Positions 17,846-26,437 of a DNA stretch of 64,000 nucleotides are shown in pieces (within the stretch, counting starts at the first letter, position 1; every line of letters begins with the position of its first letter). A model generated the notes under the pieces. It saw only the letters and a program-made list of their open reading frames with translations, searched no databases and was not told where the DNA came from. Both the position numbers and the translations under genes were made by a program. Source of the DNA: CTSOIL-112 sp964293815. Lineage in GTDB: Bacteria > Pseudomonadota > Gammaproteobacteria > Burkholderiales > Burkholderiaceae. The stretch is taken from positions 18,524-82,523 of the forward strand of contig CAXYYC010000007.1 in NCBI GenBank assembly GCA_964293815.1, given 5' to 3'.

Positions 17846-19255
17846 ATGCAAACATCCCATCACTTTCGCCGTCATTTAACCGCCCTACTCGTACTGAGTG
17901 CGCTGCTGGCCGGTTGTGCCAGCACCGGCCCGACGATGGAGCAAGCAACAGCGCGCATTCAAACGCCAGAACAATGGCAACATGCCGCAGCCAATCAAGC
18001 CGACAGCCATCGCGCCAGCAGCCTAAGTACCGCGAACTCGAAATGGTGGGAGGCGTTTCACGAACAACGCCTGAATCAATTGGTTGAATCCGCGCTTGAA
18101 AAGAACAATACCTTAGCCAGCGCAGGCTATAAACTGTACCAAGCGCAACTCTCCGCCGGTTTGGCGCAGAACGAGCGTTACCCCTCGATTTCGGCCTCCG
18201 CAGGTGCATCAAGCTCACGCTCTTTGGACAGCAGTTCCGCCACCAGCACGCGCAATTTTTCCAGCGGACTGTCGGTCTCGTACACATTGGATTTGTGGGG
18301 AAAATTAGCGAAAGCCAACAGCATCAAACAATGGGAAGCGCAAGCCAGCGAACAGGACTTGTTGAGTACCAAACTCACCATCGAATCTTCGGTGAGCAAG
18401 CTGTATTGGCAATTGGCCTACCTCAATCAGCGCGTGCGCATTGGCGAACAAAGCATTGCCTACGCGCGCAAAACCCTCGATTTGGTACGCGTGCAATACC
18501 GCGCCGGCGCAGTGTCCAAGCTGGATGTCATCACCGCCGAGCGCAGTTTGAGCAGTCAGGAAGCCTCGCTCGATGCACTCAAGCAGGAGCGCGAAGTCGC
18601 GCGCAATGCGATGGCGATTCTGTTTGACGCGCCACCCTCCGCGCACATCAGCGACGAGCCACAAAATCTCGCCAATGCCGCATTACCGAGTATTGCCGCG
18701 GGCATTCCGGCGCAAGTAATCGCCAGTCGCCCTGATTTGATCGCCTCCGAACTGCGTTTGCGCCAAGCGCTGGGCAATATCGATGTGGCGCGCGCTAATT
18801 TTTACCCGAATTTCACCTTGACCGGCAATATCGGCACCGGCTCCAGCTCGCTCTCGGATATTCTGAGTAATCCAGTTGGCTCGCTCGCGCTCAATCTGGC
18901 GCTGCCTTTTTTGAACTGGAACGAGCATCAACTCAATCTGAAAATATCTAAAGCCGCGTACGAGCAAGCCAGCATCAACCACCGCCAGACGGTTTACACC
19001 GCGCTACAAGAGATTGAAAACGCTCTATCCGCACACACGCTGTATGCCACACAAGCGCAAAAGGAGGCCAAATCACTGGCCAATGCGCGCGAGGCCGAGC
19101 GTCTGTATGAGGTTCGCTATCGCGCAGGTGCTGACAGCCTGAAAAATTGGCTGGATGCCCAAGAAGCCCGCCGTCAAGCGGAATTGGCGCATTTGGCAAC
19201 CCGTTACAATCAATACATCAACTACATCGATTTGATGTTGGCTCTGGGCGGTTAA
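17846..19255 (+). CDS. Outer membrane factor lipoprotein, NodT/TolC-like
   Basis: This is the outer-membrane channel of the MacAB pump. The 469-residue precursor has a lipoprotein signal with Cys24 in LLAGCAS. Two outer membrane efflux (OEP) repeats follow, with the NodT-family pattern: WWEAFHEQRLNQLVESALEKNNTL at the start, a long helical barrel, SRPDLIASELRLRQALGNIDVARANFYP in the middle, and NWLDAQEARRQAEL near the end. It starts 44 bp after macB. Typical family members trimerise. The gene makes this a self-contained tripartite exporter, unlike E. coli where TolC is encoded elsewhere. Confidence 0.92.
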   Translation: MQTSHHFRRHLTALLVLSALLAGCASTGPTMEQATARIQTPEQWQHAAANQADSHRASSLSTANSKWWEAFHEQRLNQLVESALEKNNTLASAGYKLYQAQLSAGLAQNERYPSISASAGASSSRSLDSSSATSTRNFSSGLSVSYTLDLWGKLAKANSIKQWEAQASEQDLLSTKLTIESSVSKLYWQLAYLNQRVRIGEQSIAYARKTLDLVRVQYRAGAVSKLDVITAERSLSSQEASLDALKQEREVARNAMAILFDAPPSAHISDEPQNLANAALPSIAAGIPAQVIASRPDLIASELRLRQALGNIDVARANFYPNFTLTGNIGTGSSSLSDILSNPVGSLALNLALPFLNWNEHQLNLKISKAAYEQASINHRQTVYTALQEIENALSAHTLYATQAQKEAKSLANAREAERLYEVRYRAGADSLKNWLDAQEARRQAELAHLATRYNQYINYIDLMLALGG

Positions 19256-19285
19256 TGGTTAATGCCCTGTTCAAAATGCAGACCA

Positions 19286-19319
19286 AACAAAACGGGTGCT
19301 TAATTGCACCCGTTTTGTT
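19286..19319. terminator. Bidirectional terminator between efflux operon and dodecin
   Basis: A perfect 14-bp stem (aacaaaacgggtgc / gcacccgttttgtt) with a 6-nt loop lies between two convergent genes. The ends are A-rich and T-rich, so it can work in both directions. Confidence 0.85.
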
Positions 19320-19343
19320 CATACTATCGATCCGCTCCAGCCA

Positions 19344-19553
19344 TTAATCTGCCGTATCTACGCGGAATGAAATTTTGCAAATCGCACCGTAGGTGGTGAC
19401 TTTGCCATCTTTCACATGCGCTTTGATGTCTTGCACATAAACAGAGTCGATATTGCGCACGGTTTTAGACACTTCGGCTACTGCGCCTTGAATTGCGTCC
19501 TCAATGCTGGTTGGCGATGATGCGATAACTTCGATAACTTTTACAATTGACAT
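19344..19553 (-). CDS. Dodecin family flavin-binding protein, variant
   Basis: Dodecins are 65-75-residue proteins that assemble into hollow dodecamers storing riboflavin, FMN or FAD. The 69-residue product has the family outline KVIEVIASSPTSIEDAIQGAVAEVSKTVRNI followed by a strand and DGKVTTYG...ISFRVD. In most dodecins a Trp in a G-V-W-V-like strand stacks on the flavin. Here that strand reads S-V-Y-V, placing Tyr39 at the Trp position. Flavin binding may therefore be altered. It is monocistronic. Confidence 0.88.
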   Translation of the reverse strand: MSIVKVIEVIASSPTSIEDAIQGAVAEVSKTVRNIDSVYVQDIKAHVKDGKVTTYGAICKISFRVDTAD

Positions 19554-19671
19554 AATGAATTCTCCTATTGGTATCGTTTGACCGATGTGCAGTCAATCTT
19601 GGGTTCATAATTTTGCTTTGACTCATCGGCCAATGAAACCATTTGCCGACAGAGTGACTCCATTGTACTGC

Positions 19672-19707
19672 AAATAAAAAAGTATGGGATTTTCACCCCA
19701 TACTTTT
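19672..19707 (-). terminator. Terminator after the MFS transporter gene
   Basis: An 11-bp stem (aaaagtatggg / cccatactttt) with an 8-nt loop is followed on the minus strand by a T-rich run. It lies 34 bp past the transporter stop. Confidence 0.85.
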
Positions 19708-19740
19708 ATACCGCATGATTTTCACACGATTTGCGAAGGC

Positions 19741-21087
19741 TTAATGACCGCCCACACCTCGTGGTGGCATCGGCATATTCGCATCCGGATGCGGGGTTTT
19801 AATCAATAGGGTTGCCAAAGCCGCAATGAACAGCAACGCACCGGCAAACATGATCGCATTACCCGGTGTCGCACCGAGGAAGTTGTGATACACCTTACCA
19901 AACGACAAGGTTTGAATCAGCATTGGAATCACGATCATCATATTGATAATGCCCATGTACACACCATAGCGTTCGCGCGGAATTGCAGCCACGGCAATGA
20001 TATACGGTACACCCATCATACTGGCCCAAGCAATACCAAAGCCGATCATCGGGATGAACAGCATGTATTTGTTGCCAATATGCGGGAACATCCACAGCCC
20101 AATAGCGGCCAAAATCAATGCCCCTGCGTGTACCCATTTCGCACCGTATTTACGCGCCATAGCCACCAAGGCGAATGCGGACAAGAACGTGACCACATTA
20201 TAAAAACCATTGACCAAACCGGTCCAAGCGACTGCTTGAGAATACAACTCTTTGTTCTCAGACGTAGCGTGCCAGACCGACTGCGCGATACTGTGTGACA
20301 CATATTGCCAGTAGCAGAACATCGCATACCATTGGAACAAATACACCAAAGCCAATTGCCATAACTGTTTCGGCATATCTCTGATCGCTTCGGCGATTTC
20401 AGTAATCGCGGCTACCAAACCACCTTTTTTCGCACGAATGGCGGCCAATTCAGCCTCAGTCGGTGGAATTTCAGGGGTTTTGGAGACGGATAACAAAACT
20501 GAACCGATCGAACAAACCGCCCCAAAGAAGAATGAGCCAAATACCCAGTACGGAATCCCCGAAGCCGTTTCACCCTTAATCCCTTTTTGGAAGAAAAACA
20601 AAGACACATTCGCCAAAGTAATCCCTAAGCCCGTAAAAAAGCTTTGGGTCAAAAAGCCGCTGGCGTGTTGTTCGGGTGGCAAACGATCCGCAATAAACGC
20701 ACGGTACGGCTCCATCGCTGTATTGTTACTCGCATCAAGCAACCACAGCAACAGCACCGCCATCCACAACGCGGTACTGAATGGATACGCAAATAAGCAC
20801 AAACTACAGCCCAGCGCACCAATCAGAAAATAAGGCTTACGGCGCCCCCAACGTGGGCTCCATGTGCGGTCACTCATCGCACCAATCAGCGGCTGAATGA
20901 TCAACCCGGTCATTGGCCCCGCCAGATTTAACAAAGGCAACTCCTCAGGAGATGCCTTTAAAAATGAAAAAATTGGATTAATTGCCGTTTGCTGCAAACC
21001 AAAACTGTACTGAATCCCAAAAAAACCGAAATTCATGAGAATGATTTGTTGCAACGTTAGTGTTGGTAACTTTCTTGGCTCAGACAT
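19741..21087 (-). CDS. MFS transporter, SLC45/MalY-like sugar permease
   Basis: The 448-residue protein has about twelve membrane helices. Near the N-terminus it shows LMNFGFFGIQYSFGLQQT, then GPMTGLIIQPLIGAMSDRTWSPRWGRRKPYF, in which the D-R-x(n)-G-R-R-x-P MFS loop motif is clear. This pattern is typical of the SLC45/glycoside-pentoside-like group that includes bacterial maltose permease MalY and plant-type sucrose carriers. The start at 21087 is set by AGGGGA upstream. No glycoside hydrolase or LacI-type regulator gene is nearby, so the substrate is open. A LacI-type operator lies about 350 bp upstream. Confidence 0.85.
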   Translation of the reverse strand: MSEPRKLPTLTLQQIILMNFGFFGIQYSFGLQQTAINPIFSFLKASPEELPLLNLAGPMTGLIIQPLIGAMSDRTWSPRWGRRKPYFLIGALGCSLCLFAYPFSTALWMAVLLLWLLDASNNTAMEPYRAFIADRLPPEQHASGFLTQSFFTGLGITLANVSLFFFQKGIKGETASGIPYWVFGSFFFGAVCSIGSVLLSVSKTPEIPPTEAELAAIRAKKGGLVAAITEIAEAIRDMPKQLWQLALVYLFQWYAMFCYWQYVSHSIAQSVWHATSENKELYSQAVAWTGLVNGFYNVVTFLSAFALVAMARKYGAKWVHAGALILAAIGLWMFPHIGNKYMLFIPMIGFGIAWASMMGVPYIIAVAAIPRERYGVYMGIINMMIVIPMLIQTLSFGKVYHNFLGATPGNAIMFAGALLFIAALATLLIKTPHPDANMPMPPRGVGGH

Positions 21088-21437
21088 TATCTTTCCCCTG
21101 CGACCCAAAACAAACGAGTCAAAATGATCAATTCAATAAAAAACTGAAACACGTCAAATAAAGATACTGCAAAAACAAATTAACTTATCCGCAAGCCACA
21201 CAGCCAATCGGCACATCACACGGGCTATCAAAAAATCGTTGTGGATCAAAACTCATATATTTTGAGTGACCGATTATGCAAACAGCCAAAATATACAAAG
21301 CCACACAAGCGCGATATGTTTAAACGAATACACATGCGATATTCCGCTAAAAAATCGATCAATTGCCCTGTGAATCGTGATTGCGGTGTATGCATTCTAT
21401 TCTCTTGCCATGCCATGTCAAGCAATTTATGCAAAAA

Positions 21438-21457
21438 TTATGTAAACGGTTACATAA
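21438..21457. promoter_or_regulatory. LacI-type operator candidate
   Basis: TTATGTAAACGGTTACATAA is a 20-bp inverted repeat with one mismatch around a central CG. This is the shape of LacI/GalR-family operators. It lies 350 bp upstream of the MFS permease on the side of its promoter, though no LacI-family gene is in the window. Confidence 0.5.
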
Positions 21458-21648
21458 ATTAATTAGTAAGAATATAGATTTTTAGACGAAAAAGATAACT
21501 TTTAATCTAAATTTATTACTAATATAAAAATAAATATAAAATCGATTACACAAATCAAATGAAAAGTGATGAGTGAAAAAATCACTCATCAGAGCACTTT
21601 GCTGAAAAAGCAACACTACCGTTTTTTATTAAAAGACAAAAAAGACAT

Positions 21649-21677
21649 AAAAAAGAGCCGACAGTAATTGTCGGCTC
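21649..21677 (-). terminator. Terminator after lpd
   Basis: A 9-bp stem (gagccgaca / tgtcggctc) with a 5-nt loop is followed on the minus strand by six T residues. It closes the gltA-suc-lpd gene string. Confidence 0.9.
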
Positions 21678-21707
21678 ATCAAAGCATTCAATAGTATTTG
21701 AGATCAA

Positions 21708-23132
21708 TTACATATTCAACGCACGCTTATCCACGGCCAGAGCCGCCTCACGCATCACTTCAGACAAGCTTGGATGCGGGTGGCAAATTCGCGCGATGTC
21801 CTCTGATGAGGCTTTGAACTCCATCGCAACGACTGCTTCCGCGATCAGATCAGACGCGCCCGCACCGATAATGTGCACGCCGAGGATTTCGTCTGTACTC
21901 GCGTCAGCCAATACTTTGACAAAGCCATCCGCAGCGGCCATACCCAGCGCACGACCGTTGGCCATGAACGGGAACTGACCTGATTTATACGCGCGCCCTG
22001 CTTTTTTCAGAGCCTCTTCGGTTTGCCCCACCCATGCAATCTCAGGCGAGGTGTAAATCACCCACGGAATGCAGTTGTAATCAATGTGCGGCTTTTGCCC
22101 AACGATGCGCTCGGCCACTGCCACGCCTTCGTCCTCAGCTTTATGCGCCAACATTGGCCCAGGAATCACGTCACCGATTGCCCAAATACCCGCAACGGCA
22201 GTTTGGCAATCGTGATTGACTTCGATAAAGCCACGTTCGTTGGTTTTCACGCCCACCGCTTCGAGATTCAATCCATCGGTATTCGGCACACGGCCAACCG
22301 ATACGATCAATTTGTCACAATCCAGCGTTTTTTCTGCACCGGCCGCGTCTTTGTAGGCAACGCTCACACCTTTTTTACCATTTTTGACGTCGCCGATGGA
22401 TACGCCCAGCTCGAACTTCAAGCCTTGTTTTTCAAACAATTTTTTCGCTTCTTTGGCAATCGCACCATCCGCCGCGCCGAGGAATGCAGGCATGGCTTCG
22501 AGTACGGTCACTTCTGCGCCCAAACGACGCCAGACCGAACCCAATTCCAAACCAATCACGCCCGCGCCAATCACGCCGAGTTTTTTCGGTACTTCGGTGA
22601 AGTTCAAAGCGCCTTCGTTATCGCAGATCACTTGATTATCGACCGCGATATTCGGTAAATGACGCGCTTTAGAGCCGGTGGCGATAATCACATTTTTTGC
22701 ATTAACGATTTCTTCACCCACTTTGATTTGGGTCAAACCATCGGCTTGGCCGACAAATGAGCCGTAGCCTTTGAGCAAAGTGACTTTATTTTTCTTGAAC
22801 AAATACGCGATCCCGCCGGTCATTTTGTCAACGATGCCGTTTTTACGCGCGACCATTTTGCCCACATCCAGCGTTGCACCTTTGACCGTAATCCCGTGCA
22901 CATCCAAATGTTGGGTCGTGTCTTCATAGTGATGCGAGCTGGCCAACAATGCTTTTGACGGAATACAGCCTACATTCAGGCATGTACCGCCGAGACGCGG
23001 CTCGCCTTTCGGATCCGCATACGCATTACCTTCGATACACGCGGTGGACAAGCCCAACTGCGCTGCACGAATCGCCGCAATATAACCACCCGGGCCTGCG
23101 CCGATGACCACTACGTCAAAATTTTGAGACAT
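21708..23132 (-). CDS. lpdA: Dihydrolipoyl dehydrogenase (E3)
   Basis: E3 reoxidises dihydrolipoamide of 2-oxoglutarate dehydrogenase (and possibly pyruvate dehydrogenase) with NAD. The protein is 474 residues. The FAD motif GAGPGGYIAAIRAAQLG is at the N-terminus, and the redox disulfide is Cys51/Cys56 in GGTCLNVGCIPSKALL. The NAD motif GAGVIGLELGSVWRRLGAEVTV lies near residue 190, and the active-site His-Glu dyad is in CHPHPSLSEVMREAAL. It is the last gene of the minus-strand string but is separated from sucB by three unrelated genes. Confidence 0.96.
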   Translation of the reverse strand: MSQNFDVVVIGAGPGGYIAAIRAAQLGLSTACIEGNAYADPKGEPRLGGTCLNVGCIPSKALLASSHHYEDTTQHLDVHGITVKGATLDVGKMVARKNGIVDKMTGGIAYLFKKNKVTLLKGYGSFVGQADGLTQIKVGEEIVNAKNVIIATGSKARHLPNIAVDNQVICDNEGALNFTEVPKKLGVIGAGVIGLELGSVWRRLGAEVTVLEAMPAFLGAADGAIAKEAKKLFEKQGLKFELGVSIGDVKNGKKGVSVAYKDAAGAEKTLDCDKLIVSVGRVPNTDGLNLEAVGVKTNERGFIEVNHDCQTAVAGIWAIGDVIPGPMLAHKAEDEGVAVAERIVGQKPHIDYNCIPWVIYTSPEIAWVGQTEEALKKAGRAYKSGQFPFMANGRALGMAAADGFVKVLADASTDEILGVHIIGAGASDLIAEAVVAMEFKASSEDIARICHPHPSLSEVMREAALAVDKRALNM

Positions 23133-23168
23133 TTTCAGTATCCTTTATAAAATTACAATTGTTTTCAA

Positions 23169-23579
23169 TCACAAATGCAGATCACCGGAGTCTTCCGGCT
23201 GATACACCACTTTTTCCACACGCACACGCACCGTTCCGTCAGGTGCCGGCCATTCAATTTCATCGCCCTCCGCCAAGCCCAATAAGGCTGAGCCAATCGG
23301 TGCCAAAATGGAGATTTTGCCACCCTCTGGGTTCATATCTTTCGGATAAACCAAGGTATATTCAAAATGCTCTTTAGAGGCAAGCACTTGAAAACGCACG
23401 GTTGAATTCATCGTCACCACATCACGCGGGATGTCTTTAGACGCGACGATATCTGCTCGATCCAATTCGGACAGCAAAGATCTTTTAATCAAATCCGCGC
23501 TTTTTGGCATATTCGCCAAAAGCTCCTCAATTCGACCGGCATCCAGCTCAGTCACAACCAAGTTAGGCTTTGTATTCAT
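23169..23579 (-). CDS. rnk: Nucleoside diphosphate kinase regulator (GreA-like)
   Basis: The 136-residue protein has the Rnk architecture: a short N-terminal helical hairpin (residues 1-45) and a GreA/GreB-type FKBP-like C-terminal domain (VTMNSTVRF...YTLVYPKDMNPEGGKISILAPIGSALLGLAEGDEIEW). Rnk binds RNA polymerase but lacks the long acidic coiled coil of GreA. The E. coli protein affects nucleoside diphosphate kinase levels. It lies 36 bp before lpd on the same strand. Family assignment is firm; its role here is inferred. Confidence 0.88.
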   Translation of the reverse strand: MNTKPNLVVTELDAGRIEELLANMPKSADLIKRSLLSELDRADIVASKDIPRDVVTMNSTVRFQVLASKEHFEYTLVYPKDMNPEGGKISILAPIGSALLGLAEGDEIEWPAPDGTVRVRVEKVVYQPEDSGDLHL

Positions 23580-23633
23580 TGTTATACCTTTATAAAACCA
23601 ATAAAATCAATAGATTATTAAAACGAAATACTG

Positions 23634-24293
23634 CTATCGAACCAATAAATCTTCAAAAAATGCACCGAATGGCTTCGTCGGATGCGCAATTTGAATCTCC
23701 AGAATCCACAACCCAACATCGGGCACTTGATCAAAATCACCTAAATCACCCGCACGATAAATCGCATGAGGAAAATCACTGACCCGATGACCCTTGATCT
23801 CTAAATTTAAATTCCAGCCCCATTTTTCCGCCTCCTGTTCGGCAAATACATACAAATCCTGCCCAGAAAAATGCGCTGTTTCCCACTGCTTTTTCACTGC
23901 GGTAAAAATCTGCTGACTCGCCGCAGCGCAAGCCTGCATATCGGTATCATTTCCCACCACAAAGGTCGCACCCGCATCACCTTCATGTCCATCCCAAACC
24001 ACACCCAAATCAACAAAGAAAATATCATTCGCCTGCAAAATGGGATCACCATTGGATGGCTCGTTGAATTTTTTCAGAGTATTGACACCAAAACGCACCA
24101 AAATTTGATGCCAAATCCGATCCATACCCATTTCGATCAACGTATCTTTCGCCATCGCACGCGCCTGCGATTCGCTCATGCCCACGATTATTTGACTCGC
24201 GATGAGATTCACCGCTTCAAACGTCTTGTCGCGGGCATAGCGCATTTTTTGCAGGTCAAACTTTGCGCCGACGGCTTGTTTGTTTTGGTTCAT
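23634..24293 (-). CDS. M24 family metallopeptidase
   Basis: The 219-residue protein has the pita-bread fold outline of Xaa-Pro and methionine aminopeptidases. Candidate metal ligands are two Asp in FFVDLGVVWDGHEGDAGATFV, a His in IKGHRVSDFPH, a Glu in LWILEIQIAHP and a Glu near the C-terminus (FGAFFEDL). It lacks the N-terminal creatinase-like domain. The start at 24293 fits the family; an ATG at 24344 would add 17 residues, and neither has a clear ribosome site. It lies between rnk and a secreted hypothetical gene. Substrate is unknown. Confidence 0.75.
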   Translation of the reverse strand: MNQNKQAVGAKFDLQKMRYARDKTFEAVNLIASQIIVGMSESQARAMAKDTLIEMGMDRIWHQILVRFGVNTLKKFNEPSNGDPILQANDIFFVDLGVVWDGHEGDAGATFVVGNDTDMQACAAASQQIFTAVKKQWETAHFSGQDLYVFAEQEAEKWGWNLNLEIKGHRVSDFPHAIYRAGDLGDFDQVPDVGLWILEIQIAHPTKPFGAFFEDLLVR

Positions 24294-24392
24294 AGATTGG
24301 TAGATTGGTGGTGAGTGTTTCCCATGCCCCAACATAATCAACATTTAAAATTGAATTGTTGCGATCCAGAAAGGCATTTACCTCAACCGGCT

Positions 24393-24896
24393 TTATGGTC
24401 GCGGTTGTTCAACCACCCACTTAGCAACATCCTCACCCAAAACACTGGAGACTTTGCCTAAAATATTACAAGCACCTCGATAAGCGCCAAATACACCACC
24501 ACCCGAAGTACGAGTAAATGATTTGTTGGCGACAAGTTTGCCATCTTGGCGTAGCGTAACTTTGACAGAACCACCCGTTTGTTTGCCAAACATAAAGCTA
24601 CCGCCGCTGGTCATGGTAACCAACTGAGCTTCTACAGCATAGCCTTTGGAAGGATCCAATTGTGCCGACTTCTCTACTTGAAAACCACTGGCTGTCAGAC
24701 CTTCAGCCAATGAATGAGAAAAAGTCGAACCTAAATCAGTACATTCTTTCAAAACATTTGCTTGTACCAATGTTTCATCCAAATACGGAGCAGATTCGCT
24801 GATAAAGATGTTTTTAGTTTCATTTTGTGCCAGCACGCTGGTACTTGCCAGAAAACCAAACCCAAATAACACTGTTACCCATTTTTTTATCAACAT
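24393..24896 (-). CDS. Exported hypothetical protein
   Basis: I do not recognise this 167-residue protein. It has a clear Sec signal peptide (basic MLIKK, hydrophobic core, cleavage about after ...VLAQ at residue 24). The mature part is mixed alpha/beta, with VKVTLRQDGKLVANKSFTRTSGGGVFGAYRG near the end, a pattern seen in small periplasmic or outer-membrane-associated proteins with a conserved C-terminal helix. Two cysteines (in KECTDLG and GACNILG) could form a disulfide. It sits between sucB and the M24 peptidase on the same strand. Confidence 0.65.
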   Translation of the reverse strand: MLIKKWVTVLFGFGFLASTSVLAQNETKNIFISESAPYLDETLVQANVLKECTDLGSTFSHSLAEGLTASGFQVEKSAQLDPSKGYAVEAQLVTMTSGGSFMFGKQTGGSVKVTLRQDGKLVANKSFTRTSGGGVFGAYRGACNILGKVSSVLGEDVAKWVVEQPRP

Positions 24897-25029
24897 ATTG
24901 ATTTCTCTTTAAAAATCATATCATTCATAATCAAAGTAACAGGTGGACAAAATATATTTTGCCACTCTGTTGTCTATTTTTAGGCAAAGTGGTCAAGAAA
25001 ATCTCTTGCCACCCTACCCTACGACTTAA

Positions 25030-26331
25030 TTACAAATCCAACAACAAACGCGCCGGATCTTCGAGAGCGTCTTTCATCGCTACCAAGCCAAGTACCGCTT
25101 CGCGTCCGTCAATGATGCGGTGGTCATACGACATAGCGAGGTAGTTCATTGGGCGAATGACGATTTGACCATTTTCAACCACTGGGCGATCTTTGGTGGC
25201 GTGGACGCCGAGAATCGCGGATTGTGGTGGGTTGATGATCGGGGTAGACATCATGGAACCGAATGTGCCGCCGTTAGAAATGGAGAATGTACCGCCGGTC
25301 ATTTCTTCGATCGTCAGTTTGCCGTCACGCGCTTTCGCGCCGTATTCAGCGATTTGTTTTTCGATATCGGCCAAGCTCATTTGATCGGCGTTGCGCAAAA
25401 TCGGTACAACCAAACCACGCGGTGAACCGACGGCGATACCGATGTCGAAGTAGCCGTGATATACGATGTCATTGCCGTCAACCGAGGCATTCAGCACTGG
25501 GTATTTTTTCAGCGCGGCAACGGCTGCTTTGACGAAAAAGCCCATGAAGCCGAGTTTGACGCCGTGTTCTTTTTCAAATTTTTCTTTGTATTTATTGCGC
25601 AAATCCATCACTGGTTGCATATTGACTTCGTTGAACGTAGTCAAAATTGCATTGGTGGATTGGGATTGCAATAAGCGTTCGGCAACGCGCGCGCGCAAGC
25701 GGCTCATCGGTACGCGCTGTTCAGGACGATCGGCCAACACGTCGGCGACGCTGATCGGCGGACGCACTTGCGGCAATGCGCTGCCCAAGGCAACAGCCGG
25801 AAGCGATGTATTGACCGGCGCAACGGCTTTGGCAGCAGGTGCGGAGGCATTCATCGCGTCGGCTTTGGTCACGCGACCATCTTTGCCTGTACCTGCAACA
25901 TCTGCTGCGGCAATGCCTTTTTCAGCCAAAATTTTGCTGGCGGCTGGCATAGCGACGCCTGCGGCTTTTTCGCTGACTGGTTCACCAGCCATTGGGCGTA
26001 CTTCGGTCACGGCTGCGGGCGCTGGCTCCGGCGTTGCGGTACCGACGGACACGCCGGTTTTGGCTTCTTGCTTATCGCTCGCGCTGACGGCTTCGGTGTC
26101 AATTTTGGCGATCAGTTGACCGCTGGTGACAGTCGCGCCATCAGCAGCGATGATTTCTACCAGCAGACCAGAGGCTGGTGCAGGTAGTTCCAGTACGACT
26201 TTGTCGGTTTCGACATCAATGAGGTTTTCGTCGCGTTTGACCGCTTCGCCGATTTTTTTGTTCCACGTGAGCAGGGTTGCTTCTGCAACCGATTCTGAAA
26301 GCTGGGGAACGACTACTTCGATAATTGCCAT
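25030..26331 (-). CDS. sucB: Dihydrolipoyl succinyltransferase (E2 of 2-oxoglutarate dehydrogenase)
   Basis: SucB carries the succinyl group from E1 to CoA. The 433-residue protein has one lipoyl domain with Lys44 in ETDKVVLELP. A Pro/Ala-rich linker follows, then a peripheral-subunit-binding domain (MPAASKILAEKGIAAADVAGTGKDGRVTKAD) and the catalytic core ending in the active-site SYDHRIIDGREAV. The start at 26331 is fixed by AAGGAT and the family N-terminus MAIIEVVVPQLSESV. It follows sucA by about 106 bp. Confidence 0.96.
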   Translation of the reverse strand: MAIIEVVVPQLSESVAEATLLTWNKKIGEAVKRDENLIDVETDKVVLELPAPASGLLVEIIAADGATVTSGQLIAKIDTEAVSASDKQEAKTGVSVGTATPEPAPAAVTEVRPMAGEPVSEKAAGVAMPAASKILAEKGIAAADVAGTGKDGRVTKADAMNASAPAAKAVAPVNTSLPAVALGSALPQVRPPISVADVLADRPEQRVPMSRLRARVAERLLQSQSTNAILTTFNEVNMQPVMDLRNKYKEKFEKEHGVKLGFMGFFVKAAVAALKKYPVLNASVDGNDIVYHGYFDIGIAVGSPRGLVVPILRNADQMSLADIEKQIAEYGAKARDGKLTIEEMTGGTFSISNGGTFGSMMSTPIINPPQSAILGVHATKDRPVVENGQIVIRPMNYLAMSYDHRIIDGREAVLGLVAMKDALEDPARLLLDL

Positions 26332-26437
26332 TTTTATATCCTTAAAAATCATTCAATAGAGTAGAGCTCTACTTCTTTGGTTTAATTCGGAAATTTTGTC
26401 TGGTTCTCCTGACAAAATTTAAATCTCAACCGTGTGT

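Larger units (their letters stand above)
21088..21707. other. 620-bp AT-rich region upstream of the MFS gene
   Basis: No convincing gene is present. Short open frames on both strands near 21241-21462 lack ribosome sites and known motifs. The region contains a LacI-type operator (21438-21457), a 10-bp hairpin (21567-21576 / 21582-21591) and the lpd terminator (21649-21677). Base composition from about 21450 to 21560 is strongly AT-rich. Confidence 0.6.

Noticed and set aside
21241..21462. Short open frames on both strands in the AT-rich region upstream of the MFS gene
   Set aside because: They have no ribosome sites, no recognisable motifs and overlap the operator. Their composition looks random.
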